A stretch of 56,760 bases of DNA from Zhongshania aliphaticivorans. GTDB lineage: Bacteria; Pseudomonadota; Gammaproteobacteria; Pseudomonadales; Spongiibacteraceae. The notes under the pieces are model-generated. The model searched no databases. It was not told the DNA's origin and was given only the letters and a program-made list of their open reading frames with translations. Made by a program: the position numbers and the translations under genes. Numbering within the stretch: position 1 is the stretch's first letter; the number at the start of each line of letters is the position of its first letter. Positions 9,410 through 18,010 of this stretch are shown piece by piece. The stretch spans positions 442,208-498,967 of the forward strand of contig NZ_CACSIJ010000013.1 in NCBI RefSeq assembly GCF_902705855.1, written 5' to 3'.

Positions 9410-10413
9410 ATATGCTGCAGAATATCGACCTGCGAGCCTTTAATACCCTAGGTGTAGCGACTAAAGCCGCTTACTTTGCTGATGTGACGAGCATTGAAGA
9501 ATTGCAGCGGGCACTGGAATTTTGCCGCGAGCGCAATCACCTGCCCATTGTATTGGGCGGCGGTAGTAATGTGGTTTTTACCGACGATATTGATGGTGTG
9601 CTTATTCGCATGGTACTGCGCGGCATCGATTGCACCCTAAGTGGAAATGACCGCCTTGTTCAGGTTGCCGCCGGCGAAAATTGGCATGAACTGGTTTGCT
9701 ATTGTCTGGCCCAGGGTTGGTATGGCCTAGAAAATCTCATCTCGATTCCCGGTTCGGTGGGCGCAGCGCCCATTCAAAATATTGGTGCCTACGGCGTAGA
9801 GTTATCGCGAGTACTTGAGTCGGTCACTGGCTGGGATTGTGATCAACAAGTCCTGCACAGCCTAAGCGCAGCAGAATGCCAGCTACGCTATCGCGACAGT
9901 GTTTTTAAAAACGAGCTTAAAGATCGCTTTATTATCACCTCGGTGACCTTGCGACTAAGTAGTGAAGCGTGTCCGGATGTGACTTATCCCGCGCTGCGTG
10001 CTGAGCTCGCAGACCCAGATACCGCAACGCCAGAGCAAGTAGCTGAAAAAGTCGCTGCAATTCGCGCAGAGAAGTTGCCGGATTACCGCAGCGAGCCAAA
10101 TTCAGGAAGCTTCTTTAAAAACCCGCTGATTTCCGCAGAAAAGGCCAATGAGTTGCTGCTTCAATATCCGGCGTTGGCGCATTGGCCAATGCCCGATGGA
10201 CAGGTAAAGCTGGCCGCTGCATGGTTGGTCGATCAGGCTGGCTGGAAAGGCCGACGTGAGGGCGGGGTGGGTATTCATCCTCGTCAGGCTATCGTGTTGG
10301 TAAATTACGATGGCGTAAGCGGTAATGACATTATTCAGTTTGCTGCTCAGATTCAGGCCGATGTTATGGCAAATTATGGTGTGAGTCTGGAAATTGAACC
10401 GCGGGTTTACTGA
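9406..10413 (+). CDS. murB: UDP-N-acetylenolpyruvoylglucosamine reductase
   Basis: This 335-residue flavoenzyme reduces UDP-GlcNAc-enolpyruvate to UDP-MurNAc in peptidoglycan synthesis. The FAD-binding segment LPIVLGGGSNVVFTDD lies near residues 45-60. GSVGAAPIQNIGAYGVE is the FAD/substrate loop, YRDSVFK is a type I MurB motif, and the catalytic Ser is in SGSFFKNP (about 228). The terminal Glu is in EIEPRVY. The GTG start overlaps the preceding stop; ATG at 9412 is an alternative two codons later. Confidence 0.95.
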   Translation: MNMLQNIDLRAFNTLGVATKAAYFADVTSIEELQRALEFCRERNHLPIVLGGGSNVVFTDDIDGVLIRMVLRGIDCTLSGNDRLVQVAAGENWHELVCYCLAQGWYGLENLISIPGSVGAAPIQNIGAYGVELSRVLESVTGWDCDQQVLHSLSAAECQLRYRDSVFKNELKDRFIITSVTLRLSSEACPDVTYPALRAELADPDTATPEQVAEKVAAIRAEKLPDYRSEPNSGSFFKNPLISAEKANELLLQYPALAHWPMPDGQVKLAAAWLVDQAGWKGRREGGVGIHPRQAIVLVNYDGVSGNDIIQFAAQIQADVMANYGVSLEIEPRVY

Positions 10414-10997
10414 TGTTTTCCGGCATACAGCACATTCCTTTGGTCGGCGGCGGTTTAGATTATTACGCAGATTACCTCGCTGATCCGCAGTCACTTTTCG
10501 CAGAACTGCGCGATGGTATAGCGTGGCAGCAAGCCCTTGTTACGGTTTATGGCCGCGAACACATCACGCCCCGATTAGTTAATTTTGTCGGCGATGTTGG
10601 CCTAAGTTATCAATACAGCGGTGTAAGTCACGCCACGGCGCCGTGGCCAAACGCAGTTAGGGCTTTAAGAGATCAATTGCTTGTCGATACCGGTTTTGAC
10701 TTTAACTGCGCGTTGCTCAATTACTACCGCGACGGCAATGACTGCATGGGCTATCACAGCGATGATGAGCCAGAATTGGGGCGGGCGCCCTGTATCGCCT
10801 CAATTAGCTTGGGTGCAGAACGGGATTTTTGCTTTAAGCCCAAAAGCGGCGCGACAAAAATGCAAAAGCTGAATCTGGCCTCGGGCTCACTTTTGGTGAT
10901 GTTGCCGCCAACCCAGCAGCATTGGCAGCATGCTTTGCCGGTGCGCAAAGGTGTCGCACAGGGACGTATTAATTTGACCTTTAGAAAGCTGGTGTAA
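10413..10997 (+). CDS. AlkB-like 2OG-Fe(II) dioxygenase
   Basis: This 194-residue protein resembles DNA-repair dioxygenases that remove alkyl groups from bases by oxidation. It shows the AlkB pattern NYYRDGNDCMGYHSDDE, with the iron ligands in HSD, SISLGAERDFCFK, a distal His in QQHWQHALPV, and the 2-oxoglutarate Arg in RINLTFRKL at the C-terminus. The layout is closer to the ALKBH2/3-like branch than to classical E. coli AlkB. The ATG overlaps the murB stop by one base, an end-of-operon position. Confidence 0.88.
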   Translation: MFSGIQHIPLVGGGLDYYADYLADPQSLFAELRDGIAWQQALVTVYGREHITPRLVNFVGDVGLSYQYSGVSHATAPWPNAVRALRDQLLVDTGFDFNCALLNYYRDGNDCMGYHSDDEPELGRAPCIASISLGAERDFCFKPKSGATKMQKLNLASGSLLVMLPPTQQHWQHALPVRKGVAQGRINLTFRKLV

Positions 10998-11077
10998 ACC
11001 ACTGAATATTAGGCACGATAGGCTGGTTAGGCCCACTACAGAGTGGTATTGTTTGGGCATTCGATGTGGGGTTGTAC

Positions 11078-11722
11078 ATGATCACAGTGTTAGTGGCCGA
11101 TGATCACGCTATGGTGCGTGCTGGAATAGTTCGGATGTTGGAAGATGCCGATGGCATTATGGTGATAGCCCAAGCTGCCAGCGGTGAAGAGGCGATCAGT
11201 AGCTGCCGTGTACTTCAGCCTAATATTGTATTAATGGACGTTCGCATGCCCGGTATCGGTGGCTTGGAAGCTACCCGTAAATTAAAACAAATCTCTCCTG
11301 AAACCCGTGTAATAGCCCTGAGTGCATACGACCAAGAGCCTATGCCTAGTTTACTTTTGAAAGCTGGCGCCTCAGCCTACGTGACTAAGGGCGCGTCTGA
11401 GCAAGAAATGGTGCTAGCGGTGCGACAGGTGGCGAAGGGGCAGCGCTATCTCAGCCCCTGCGTTGCTCAAACTATGGCCTTGAAACAGTTGAGTGGTGAA
11501 GAGGGCTCGCCCTTCGAGTCCTTGTCTGAGCGTGAAATGCAGATTAGCTTGATGATCGCCAACTGCCATAAAGTCCAAGATATTGCTGAAAACCTGCATA
11601 TCTCCGCAAAAACCGTGAATAGCTACCGCTATCGCGTATTTGAAAAGCTGGATATAAACGGTGATGTTGAGTTGACCTTGTTGGCAATGCGGCATGGTTT
11701 AATTGACGCACCAGAAGCCTAA
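11078..11722 (+). CDS. uvrY: GacA/UvrY response regulator
   Basis: This 214-residue two-component regulator has a receiver domain (ITVLVADDHAMVRAG, phosphoacceptor Asp in IVLMDVRMPG near residue 54, Lys in YVTKGAS) and a C-terminal LuxR/FixJ helix-turn-helix (LSEREMQISLMIANCHKVQDIAE). The gacA/uvrY family acts with a BarA/GacS kinase to control CsrA-binding small RNAs. The ATG at 11078 gives the family N-terminus; a GTG at 11066 is in frame but less likely. uvrC follows, the usual gammaproteobacterial pairing. Confidence 0.92.
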   Translation: MITVLVADDHAMVRAGIVRMLEDADGIMVIAQAASGEEAISSCRVLQPNIVLMDVRMPGIGGLEATRKLKQISPETRVIALSAYDQEPMPSLLLKAGASAYVTKGASEQEMVLAVRQVAKGQRYLSPCVAQTMALKQLSGEEGSPFESLSEREMQISLMIANCHKVQDIAENLHISAKTVNSYRYRVFEKLDINGDVELTLLAMRHGLIDAPEA

Positions 11723-11741
11723 TCGGCAGTTTGTAGATGTT

Positions 11742-13616
11742 ATGAGTAGTAAAGACAAAGAAAGTAGTTCTGTCGTGGTAGAGCCTGCGCCCGCCGAGTT
11801 CGATTCCAAAGCCTTTCTGAAGAATGTCACCGTTAAAGCCGGCGTTTACGTCATGCTTAATGCGGCGGCAGAAGTGCTTTACGTTGGTAAGGCCAAAAAT
11901 TTACGCAATCGGCTGAGTAGCTATTTTCGAGCCAGTGGCCTTACCACGAAAACCGTGGCTTTGGTGTCGCGTATTCAGCAAATAGAAGTGACGGTCACGG
12001 CGAGTGAGCGCGAAGCGCTGTTGCTAGAGCAAAACCTGATCAAGCAGTACAAGCCGCCTTATAATATTCTGCTGCGCGACGATAAATCTTATCCTTATAT
12101 CTATTTGAGCACCGACCATAAACACCCGCGCCTAACCATTCATCGGGGTAGTAAAAAGGGCAAGGGTATGTATTTTGGCCCTTACCCAAGCGCTGGCGCA
12201 GTGCGTGAAAGCTTGAGCTGGTTGCAGAAAATATTTCGGGTTAGGCAGTGCGAAGACAGCTACTATCGCGGCCGCAGTCGGCCGTGTCTGCAATACCAAA
12301 TTGGCCGCTGTTCAGGCCCCTGCGTGGATGCTATTAGCGATGAAGAATATGCATTAGATGTTAATCATACCAAGCTGTTTTTGCAGGGAAAGAGTGCTGA
12401 TGTTAGCCGAGAGTTAGCCGACGAAATGGAGCGCTGTGCGGGCGCTTTAGAATTTGAAAAAGCGGCGGAGCTTAGGGATCGCATTGGCTATTTACAGCAG
12501 GTGCAGGCGAGCCAGTGTATAGAAGGTGAAACCGGTGATATTGATATCGTCGCCGGCGTGATGGACGGTGGCTTGGCTTGTGTCCAATTACTCTGCGTGC
12601 GCGGCGGACGGGTGCTGGGTAGTCGCAGTTATTTCCCCAAAAGTCAGCTTGAAGAGCCGCTGGTATCCCAGCTAGAAGCCTTTGTTGCCCAGCACTATTT
12701 GATAGGCACCGGCGGGGTAGATATGCCGAGGGAGATCATCACCAATATTGCTCTTGATGACGCTGCCTTGCTGGCGGGCGGTTTAAGCGAGCAGGCTGGT
12801 CGGCAGGTAAGTATTAGCCATAGTGTGCGCAGTCATCGCGCGAAATGGCTGAGTTTGGCAATGACTGCAGCAGAGCAAAATTTAGCAAACCGACTCGCGT
12901 CGTCGGCAAGTACCTTAAAGCGGTTTAAGGCGTTGCAGGAGGTTTTAGAGCTAGAGAGCAAGCCTGAGCGCATGGAGTGCTTTGATATCAGTCACAGCAG
13001 CGGTGAGGCGACCGTCGCGTCGTGCGTGGTGTTCGATGGCAACGGCCCGCTGAAATCAGATTACCGCAAAATGAATATCGAAGATGTTGCCGCAGGCGAT
13101 GACTATGCGGCAATGCATCAGGCACTGAGTCGTCGTTATAAACGGATCAAGGCCGGTGAGATTGTGATGCCAGATATCTTATTTATTGACGGTGGCAAAG
13201 GACAGCTAAGTCAGGCCAAGCAAGTCATGGCAGAACTGGGCATCGAAGGTTTATTTATGGTGGGTGTGGCTAAGGGGTCGGACCGTCGCGCTGGCTTGGA
13301 GGTGTTGATTCGCGGCGATAATGGCCGCGAAATTAGCCTGCCAGACAACAGCCCCGCGCTTCATCTTATTCAACATATTCGGGATGAATCCCACCGTTTC
13401 GCTATCACCGGTCATAAAGCGCGTAGAGACAAGGCGAGAAGGCAGTCCACCTTAGAATCTATTCCCGGTGTGGGGGCAAAGCGGCGTCGTGACCTGTTAC
13501 GGCATTTTGGCGGCCTGCAAGGTATACGGCAGGCCAGCGTGGAAGATTTGCGACGGGTGTCGGGAATTAGCGAGAAAATCGCCCTGCAAATCCATGAAGG
13601 CCTGCGTAGTGCGTAG
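11742..13616 (+). CDS. uvrC: Excinuclease ABC subunit C
   Basis: This 624-residue nuclease makes both incisions in nucleotide excision repair with UvrA and UvrB. The domains in order are a GIY-YIG nuclease (GVYVMLNAAAEVLYVGKAKN, about residues 32-51), a UVR motif (ALEFEKAAELRDRI), an RNase H-like domain (MECFDISHSSGE; PDILFIDGGKGQLSQA) and a helix-hairpin-helix tail (IPGVGAKRRRDLLRHFGG). The ATG at 11742 is preferred; the frame is open from a TTG at 11703 that would overlap uvrY by 20 bp. Confidence 0.96.
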   Translation: MSSKDKESSSVVVEPAPAEFDSKAFLKNVTVKAGVYVMLNAAAEVLYVGKAKNLRNRLSSYFRASGLTTKTVALVSRIQQIEVTVTASEREALLLEQNLIKQYKPPYNILLRDDKSYPYIYLSTDHKHPRLTIHRGSKKGKGMYFGPYPSAGAVRESLSWLQKIFRVRQCEDSYYRGRSRPCLQYQIGRCSGPCVDAISDEEYALDVNHTKLFLQGKSADVSRELADEMERCAGALEFEKAAELRDRIGYLQQVQASQCIEGETGDIDIVAGVMDGGLACVQLLCVRGGRVLGSRSYFPKSQLEEPLVSQLEAFVAQHYLIGTGGVDMPREIITNIALDDAALLAGGLSEQAGRQVSISHSVRSHRAKWLSLAMTAAEQNLANRLASSASTLKRFKALQEVLELESKPERMECFDISHSSGEATVASCVVFDGNGPLKSDYRKMNIEDVAAGDDYAAMHQALSRRYKRIKAGEIVMPDILFIDGGKGQLSQAKQVMAELGIEGLFMVGVAKGSDRRAGLEVLIRGDNGREISLPDNSPALHLIQHIRDESHRFAITGHKARRDKARRQSTLESIPGVGAKRRRDLLRHFGGLQGIRQASVEDLRRVSGISEKIALQIHEGLRSA

Positions 13617-13658
13617 AAAACGAATAGAATAGGCACGACTATCGCTAATGAGACCAAT

Positions 13659-14219
13659 ATGAATATACCTAACTCCCTCACCTTGTTCCGGATTGTGCTC
13701 ATACCGGTGCTTGTGGCGTTATTCTATTGGCCCGCTGCGCATACCTACTTTTTAACCGCGGCAGTATTTGCGGTAGCGGCGGGGACGGATTGGCTTGATG
13801 GCTACTTGGCCCGCAAATTGGGGCAGAGCACGCCACTTGGCGCATTTCTCGATCCTGTCGCAGACAAACTGATGGTCGCGGTTGCACTGGCTTTGCTCAT
13901 TGAACGTTACGATGCGGCGTGGTTTACCATCCCGGCCGTTATTATTATTGGTCGTGAAATTGTGATCTCGGCATTGCGAGAATGGATGGCCGAGCTAGGT
14001 AAGCGCACCAGTGTGGCGGTATCGTATTTAGGCAAGGTGAAAACAACAGCGCAAATGGTCGCGATTTTTGGTTGGTTGCTGGTGTCGCCAGAAAGTGATG
14101 GCTATTTGTATAACGCCAATATTATTTGTTTGTATACCGCTGCGGTGCTTACTTTATGGTCAATGGTGATTTATCTGCATGCCGCGTGGCCAGATTTACG
14201 TGATACAGCCAGTAATTAG
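13659..14219 (+). CDS. pgsA: CDP-diacylglycerol-glycerol-3-phosphate 3-phosphatidyltransferase
   Basis: This 186-residue inner-membrane enzyme makes phosphatidylglycerophosphate. The CDP-alcohol phosphatidyltransferase motif DG-x2-AR-x8-G-x3-D-x3-D is complete, from [10 protein letters not shown] to FLDPVADK at about residues 47-70. Four or five hydrophobic helices are visible, beginning with [20 protein letters not shown]. It follows uvrC by 42 bp and precedes tRNA-Gly, the conserved uvrY-uvrC-pgsA-glyW order. Confidence 0.95.
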   Translation: MNIPNSLTLFRIVLIPVLVALFYWPAAHTYFLTAAVFAVAAGTDWLDGYLARKLGQSTPLGAFLDPVADKLMVAVALALLIERYDAAWFTIPAVIIIGREIVISALREWMAELGKRTSVAVSYLGKVKTTAQMVAIFGWLLVSPESDGYLYNANIICLYTAAVLTLWSMVIYLHAAWPDLRDTASN

Positions 14220-14249
14220 AAAAAAATCACGTTAAATCAGCGACTTTCC

Positions 14250-14277
14250 TTGACAGAAAATTATCTCTGACTAGAAT
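14250..14277 (+). promoter_or_regulatory. Sigma-70 promoter of tRNA-Gly/tRNA-Cys
   Basis: A perfect -35 TTGACA (14250-14255) and a -10 TAGAAT (14272-14277) are separated by 16 bp. They are followed by a GC-rich discriminator (AGGCGCC), the feature linked with stringent control of stable RNA promoters. Transcription would start near 14284, about 70 bp before tRNA-Gly, and would continue through the truncated tRNA-Cys-like element. Confidence 0.75.
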
Positions 14278-14355
14278 AGGCGCCTTCCTGAAGCACAGCT
14301 CAACGTTGTTAATCGGGCTTGAGGGATCAAGCAAAACATCTAGATGTAATGCGAC

Positions 14356-14431
14356 GCGGGAATAGCTCAGTTGGTAGAGCGCAACCTTGCCAAGGTTGAG
14401 GTCGGGAGTTCGAGCCTCCTTTCCCGCTCCA
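14356..14431 (+). tRNA. glyW: tRNA-Gly(GCC)
   Basis: A full cloverleaf with encoded CCA. The acceptor strands GCGGGAA and TTCCCGC pair, the anticodon stem CAACC/GGTTG encloses TTGCCAA (anticodon GCC), and the T arm carries GTTCGAGC. It is the first RNA gene after pgsA, the position of glyW in E. coli. Confidence 0.97.
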
Positions 14432-14473
14432 ATATATCGTCGCAAAGCAGGCCTTCTGCATTGCATGTGCTAG

Positions 14474-14639
14474 CAAAGTGATTTAGGCGCGGTGGCAGAG
14501 TGGTCATGCAGTGGACTGCAACTCCAGTGCCTACGGCGAAATAGAAAGGGCCGGTTATCAACCGGCGTACACAGTGAATGTGTAGAACAAAGTGATTTAG
14601 GCGCGGTGGCAGAGTGGTCATGCAGCGGACTGCAACTCC
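14474..14639 (+). repeat. Direct repeat covering tRNA-Cys flank and 5' half
   Basis: Two 52-nt copies, 14474-14525 and 14588-14639, differ at one base (T14512 versus C14626) and are 114 bp apart. Each contains 12 bp upstream of the tRNA and the tRNA 5' part through the anticodon arm. A 13-nt inverted match also exists: 14560-14572 is the reverse complement of 14640-14652 in the variable/T region of the intact tRNA. Confidence 0.9.
14486..14566 (+). pseudogene. Truncated tRNA-Cys-like element without 3' acceptor strand
   Basis: The element begins as tRNA-Cys: acceptor 5' strand GGCGCGG, the D arm, and an anticodon arm with loop CTGCAAC (GCA anticodon). In the anticodon stem the C28-G42 pair of the intact gene is replaced by T28-A42, a compensatory swap, while 27-43 becomes G-G. 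It then diverges into a small hairpin (GCC-TAC-GGC, 14529-14537) and a T-arm-like hairpin (GCCGG, loop TTATCAA, CCGGC, 14550-14566), which can also fold as 7 bp with a 3-nt loop. No CCGCGCC strand or CCA follows, so a chargeable tRNA is not expected. Confidence 0.75.
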
Positions 14640-14673
14640 GTGTACGCCGGTTCGATTCCGACCCGCGCCTCCA
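14600..14673 (+). tRNA. cysT: tRNA-Cys(GCA)
   Basis: A complete cloverleaf with encoded CCA. The acceptor GGCGCGG pairs with CCGCGCC, the anticodon loop is CTGCAAC, and the T loop is TTCGATT. It follows tRNA-Gly as in the E. coli glyW-cysT-leuZ cluster, with the truncated copy lying between. Confidence 0.96.
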
Positions 14674-14868
14674 TTTATTCAAGTAGTTTCTTCGTTGTAT
14701 TTACCTTGTTTTATAAGCGCTATTTTCCGAAATAGTAGTGTCTCTGCGCGTCCTCTATAGTTTGCATTTTTGTGCTAGCTACGTAATTCCACTAGGTAAA
14801 CCCCTTACATTGCCAATGACTGATAGCCGATATGCTTGATATGAGTATGTCTGGGCCGGTGAGTTGTT

Positions 14869-15351
14869 ATGAATAAATTCAGAGGATATTTAATTGCAGT
14901 AGTCGATTTGGTGCTAATTGCCGTGGCATTTGGCGGCTTATTACTTTCCTGCAGTAATCACGAGTCAGAGCGTCAGGCTGCTGAACATGAGTCTGAGCTT
15001 GTTCAACGAGTAGTATACCAATCCCCGCTAGATACATTTTTGCGGCTGGACGATACGTTGTGGCAGCAGGTTTTACAAACACCGGGTTATTTTAATGACG
15101 GTAATAAAGGCTTACTGTTAGATGTTCGGTACTGGGAGGAAAAAACCGATGTCATTGTCGAAAAGATCCGTCAGGCTGGCTATACCGTAGATTATATAAA
15201 CCCTGCGAATCAGCGAATATATCTATGGGCAAAAAGTGCTGAGCAATTGGTGGCACTATCTCGAATTTATGGTGTGAGTGTTATCTCGATAAGTCGTTCG
15301 GCACCGAAGATGGCCGTGGCTATAAAGGTTTTTGATGAGCTTCAAAAATAA
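14869..15351 (+). CDS. Lipoprotein with subtilase-prodomain-like region
   Basis: This 160-residue protein has a lipoprotein signal peptide ending in a lipobox (GGLLLSC, Cys about residue 28). No named family was recognised. By eye it resembles the N-terminal region of the next protein: [16 protein letters not shown] lines up with [16 protein letters not shown], and [20 protein letters not shown] lines up with [20 protein letters not shown]. It may be a membrane-anchored prodomain-like inhibitor or chaperone for that protease; this is inference. The genes overlap by 17 bp, so they are probably one operon. Confidence 0.7.
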   Translation: MNKFRGYLIAVVDLVLIAVAFGGLLLSCSNHESERQAAEHESELVQRVVYQSPLDTFLRLDDTLWQQVLQTPGYFNDGNKGLLLDVRYWEEKTDVIVEKIRQAGYTVDYINPANQRIYLWAKSAEQLVALSRIYGVSVISISRSAPKMAVAIKVFDELQK

Positions 15352-17704
15352 ATTATCTGTCGTTTCTTGTTCGCTGTTCGTATGTTTTTATGCGTGCTCC
15401 ACAGTGGCTAGCTCAAATATTAAGCACGCCGAAAGAAAGTTAGGTGGGCTTGCCGCTAAAGTCGATAGCCATTTACAGGCAATTGCAGTTAGTTATGAAA
15501 ATAGTGAGATAGATTCTCTTATTGTTAATTCCCCCGTAAACAACACCGTGCCGATGGTTACTCGGATTAGTAAGCGTTTGACTAATACTGGGATAGACGT
15601 TGAATTATTCCTAAATAACGCCGATGGCTTGCCGCAATTTTTAGCTGAGCAGGGCATTGGTTTGTCTTTTCTCTCGCAGGATGGCAAGCGAGCAACCGTT
15701 CAAATACACAGCGCCGCAGATATAACACTGCTATCAGAGAATGAGAGCATTCGAGAAATCCGCTATTTGCCGCCAACCGTGCTAAGGGTTGGAGCGGTAA
15801 CCAGCCGAGCACCAAAAGCAATGCGCTCTGATCTTGCCGCTAGTGCGCTTGGCGTTGATGGCAGCGGGCAAACCATTGGAATTATTTCAGACAGTTTTGC
15901 GCAAACCTCAATTGTCCGTGACGGAAACACGGTGCCCGCACAGTTTGGTGCGGGAATATTGCAAGGGAGCCGGCAACAAGACAGTGGTGACCTTCCTGCT
16001 TTGATATCGATATTGCGCGACGATGTGCCTGATGGCACCGACGAAGGTGCGGCTATGGGGGAGTTAATTCACGATGCGGCACCGGGGGCGGCGATGATTT
16101 TTCATGCGGCTGGCCGGAGTAGGGCAGAAATGGCCGATGCAATAGACCAACTTTGCATGAATGGTCGAGCCGATATTGTGGTTGATGATATTTTGTTTCT
16201 CAATGAAAGCGCTTACCAAGATGATGTACCCGCTCTTGCGGCGAGTAATTGTGTAAGCAAAGGCATTCCTTATTTAACGGCGGCAGGTAACGATCGGGAT
16301 CAGGCGTATCGCTATGTGTATAAAGATTTGATGGCGAATGTTGATGAGCCTGGTCTAAGCCGATTTCCTAGTGGTAACGATTTACACAATTGGAGTAGCG
16401 CCGGAGATGATCCATTTTTAGAACTACGTATTCCCGCCAATTCTACCGTGTACGCTGTGCTTATTTGGAATCAACCAAATAGCTCGATTAACTCGGCTAA
16501 TGGTGCGCAAATTGATTTGGATTTGTATGCGACTACAGCGGAGTCCGTCGCGGCATTAAATCCATCTTCCCGTCATTTTTATGCTCGCAGCACTGATGAG
16601 CAGGGAACAACGGGAAATCCAAGGGGAGATGCCTCAGAGGTCGTCATACTGACCTCAGGGGCCTCACCAGAGACATTTTATCTTGCGGTAGAACACTTTG
16701 ATGGCAATCAAGATGAGATTCCCCAACACAGCGGCGTGCCCTTGGAGTTTCGTTTGTTGCTTACCGGCGACGAGTTGGTGAGTGTGGAGTACGAGTATAA
16801 CGGGCCGTCAATATGGGGGCACTCATCTGCACCAGGCATTGCGAGTGTCGCAGCGGTTCCTTGGTGGGAATCTCCCGAATATAGACCCGAAGCGTATGAC
16901 ACTATTGAGATAGACCCCGAACCCTTCAGCTCACGCGGTGGTGATATCACCATTCAGTTTGATAGTAATGGCCAATATGCACCGCAAATACGAACAACTC
17001 CGCACTTTGCGGCTATCGATGGCAATAACAACACCGTGTTAGGGTCCTCCATCGTGCCCTCAGAAGATGGTGAGCCAGACAACTTCCTAAATTTTTACGG
17101 CACATCAGCGGCGGCGCCAAACGCGGCGGCAGTCTTCGCATTGTTGAAAGAAGCGTATATAGGGGTTAGTCCCGCGCAGCTAATTGAATCAGTGACTAAC
17201 ACTGCAATCGATGTAAAAGGGGTTCGTGCTAATCAAGGTAATGACGAGGTCACCGGGAGCGGTTTAATTAATGCAGAAGCCGCAGCCAGTTATTTGGCTT
17301 TGCAGTTTGGTGAGGAGCCGATACTGACATCAGTGCCAGCATCAGCGCAAACAACCCAGTCGTCGCGTAATGGCGGTGGTGGCGCGTGTTTCATCGCGAC
17401 CGCAGCTTACGGTAGTTATTTAGCCCCTGATGTTAAAATCCTGCGAGAATTCCGAGATAAGGTATTACTACCCAATGAGTGGGGGCGGGCTTTTGTTGCT
17501 GCCTATTACCGATACTCACCTCCAATCGCAGACCGTATCGCGAGCTCTCAGTCTTTGCGTGTCGTAACCCGAATTGGTCTAAGCCCATTGGTTTACGGAT
17601 TGAAATATCCCTTTGTGGCAGTGCTCTTATTAGCCTCGGGCTTACTTGTTTTGGTACGTCGACGCCATTTATACAAAGCCCAACAGTATAGAGTGGCAAG
17701 TTAA
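15335..17704 (+). CDS. Subtilase-like (S8) protease with CFI-box C-terminal anchor
   Basis: This 789-residue exported protein has a signal peptide ([21 protein letters not shown]), a prodomain-like region to about residue 150, and a subtilase core. The core has the Asp motif GIISDSF (about 186), [17 protein letters not shown] where the His motif is expected (Glu about 235), the oxyanion Asn in TAAGND, and the Ser motif GTSAAAP (about 590). A jelly-roll-like insert lies between. The C-terminus has [10 protein letters not shown], then LREFRD and a YYRYSPP stretch, a hydrophobic helix and RRRH: the CFI-box-CTERM pattern. ATG 15335 has AAAGG upstream. Confidence 0.85.
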   Translation: MSFKNKLSVVSCSLFVCFYACSTVASSNIKHAERKLGGLAAKVDSHLQAIAVSYENSEIDSLIVNSPVNNTVPMVTRISKRLTNTGIDVELFLNNADGLPQFLAEQGIGLSFLSQDGKRATVQIHSAADITLLSENESIREIRYLPPTVLRVGAVTSRAPKAMRSDLAASALGVDGSGQTIGIISDSFAQTSIVRDGNTVPAQFGAGILQGSRQQDSGDLPALISILRDDVPDGTDEGAAMGELIHDAAPGAAMIFHAAGRSRAEMADAIDQLCMNGRADIVVDDILFLNESAYQDDVPALAASNCVSKGIPYLTAAGNDRDQAYRYVYKDLMANVDEPGLSRFPSGNDLHNWSSAGDDPFLELRIPANSTVYAVLIWNQPNSSINSANGAQIDLDLYATTAESVAALNPSSRHFYARSTDEQGTTGNPRGDASEVVILTSGASPETFYLAVEHFDGNQDEIPQHSGVPLEFRLLLTGDELVSVEYEYNGPSIWGHSSAPGIASVAAVPWWESPEYRPEAYDTIEIDPEPFSSRGGDITIQFDSNGQYAPQIRTTPHFAAIDGNNNTVLGSSIVPSEDGEPDNFLNFYGTSAAAPNAAAVFALLKEAYIGVSPAQLIESVTNTAIDVKGVRANQGNDEVTGSGLINAEAAASYLALQFGEEPILTSVPASAQTTQSSRNGGGGACFIATAAYGSYLAPDVKILREFRDKVLLPNEWGRAFVAAYYRYSPPIADRIASSQSLRVVTRIGLSPLVYGLKYPFVAVLLLASGLLVLVRRRHLYKAQQYRVAS

Positions 17705-17728
17705 ACGGTAATTATCTGCTCTAAGCCG

Positions 17729-17757
17729 TTGATTTTTTTGAGTAGTATAAGTAGACT
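17729..17757 (+). promoter_or_regulatory. Candidate tRNA-Leu promoter
   Basis: TTGATT (17729-17734) and TAGACT (17752-17757) are 17 bp apart, followed by a GC-rich GCGAACGC discriminator similar to that of the tRNA-Gly promoter. Each hexamer matches the consensus at four of six positions. It would give the displaced tRNA-Leu its own transcript. Confidence 0.45.
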
Positions 17758-17846
17758 GCGAACGCTTTTTCAGCACTACCGCATAAACAGATCCGGTGTT
17801 TTTTGCCGCATCCTGCATATCACATTGGCCTATGCCAAACCCCTTA

Positions 17847-17933
17847 GCCCGGGTGGTGAAATCGGTAGACACAGGAGACTTAAAATCTCCCGACAGCAAT
17901 GTCGTGCCGGTTCAAGTCCGGCCCCGGGCACCA
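17847..17933 (+). tRNA. leuZ: tRNA-Leu(TAA)
   Basis: An 87-nt cloverleaf with a long variable arm and encoded CCA. Acceptor GCCCGGG pairs with CCCGGGC, and the anticodon stem GGAGA/TCTCC encloses CTTAAAA (anticodon TAA). The T loop is TTCAAGT. In E. coli this tRNA follows cysT directly; here it lies 3.2 kb downstream behind two protein genes. Confidence 0.97.
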
Positions 17934-18010
17934 CCTTATAGTATTATTTCATAGCACTGAATTTCCAAATTCTTTCTAGGCCTTGCCGTACTTGGATTTT
18001 GATGGTCTTA

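Noticed and set aside
14486-14673. An integrase attachment site (attL/attR) at tRNA-Cys
   Set aside because: Attachment duplications normally repeat the 3' half of the tRNA. Here the 5' half is repeated and no integrase or phage gene is near.
14227-14682. Overlapping short minus-strand open frames at the tRNA-Gly/tRNA-Cys locus, with an apparent internal peptide repeat
   Set aside because: The repeat comes from antisense reading of the duplicated tRNA-Cys sequence, not from a protein.
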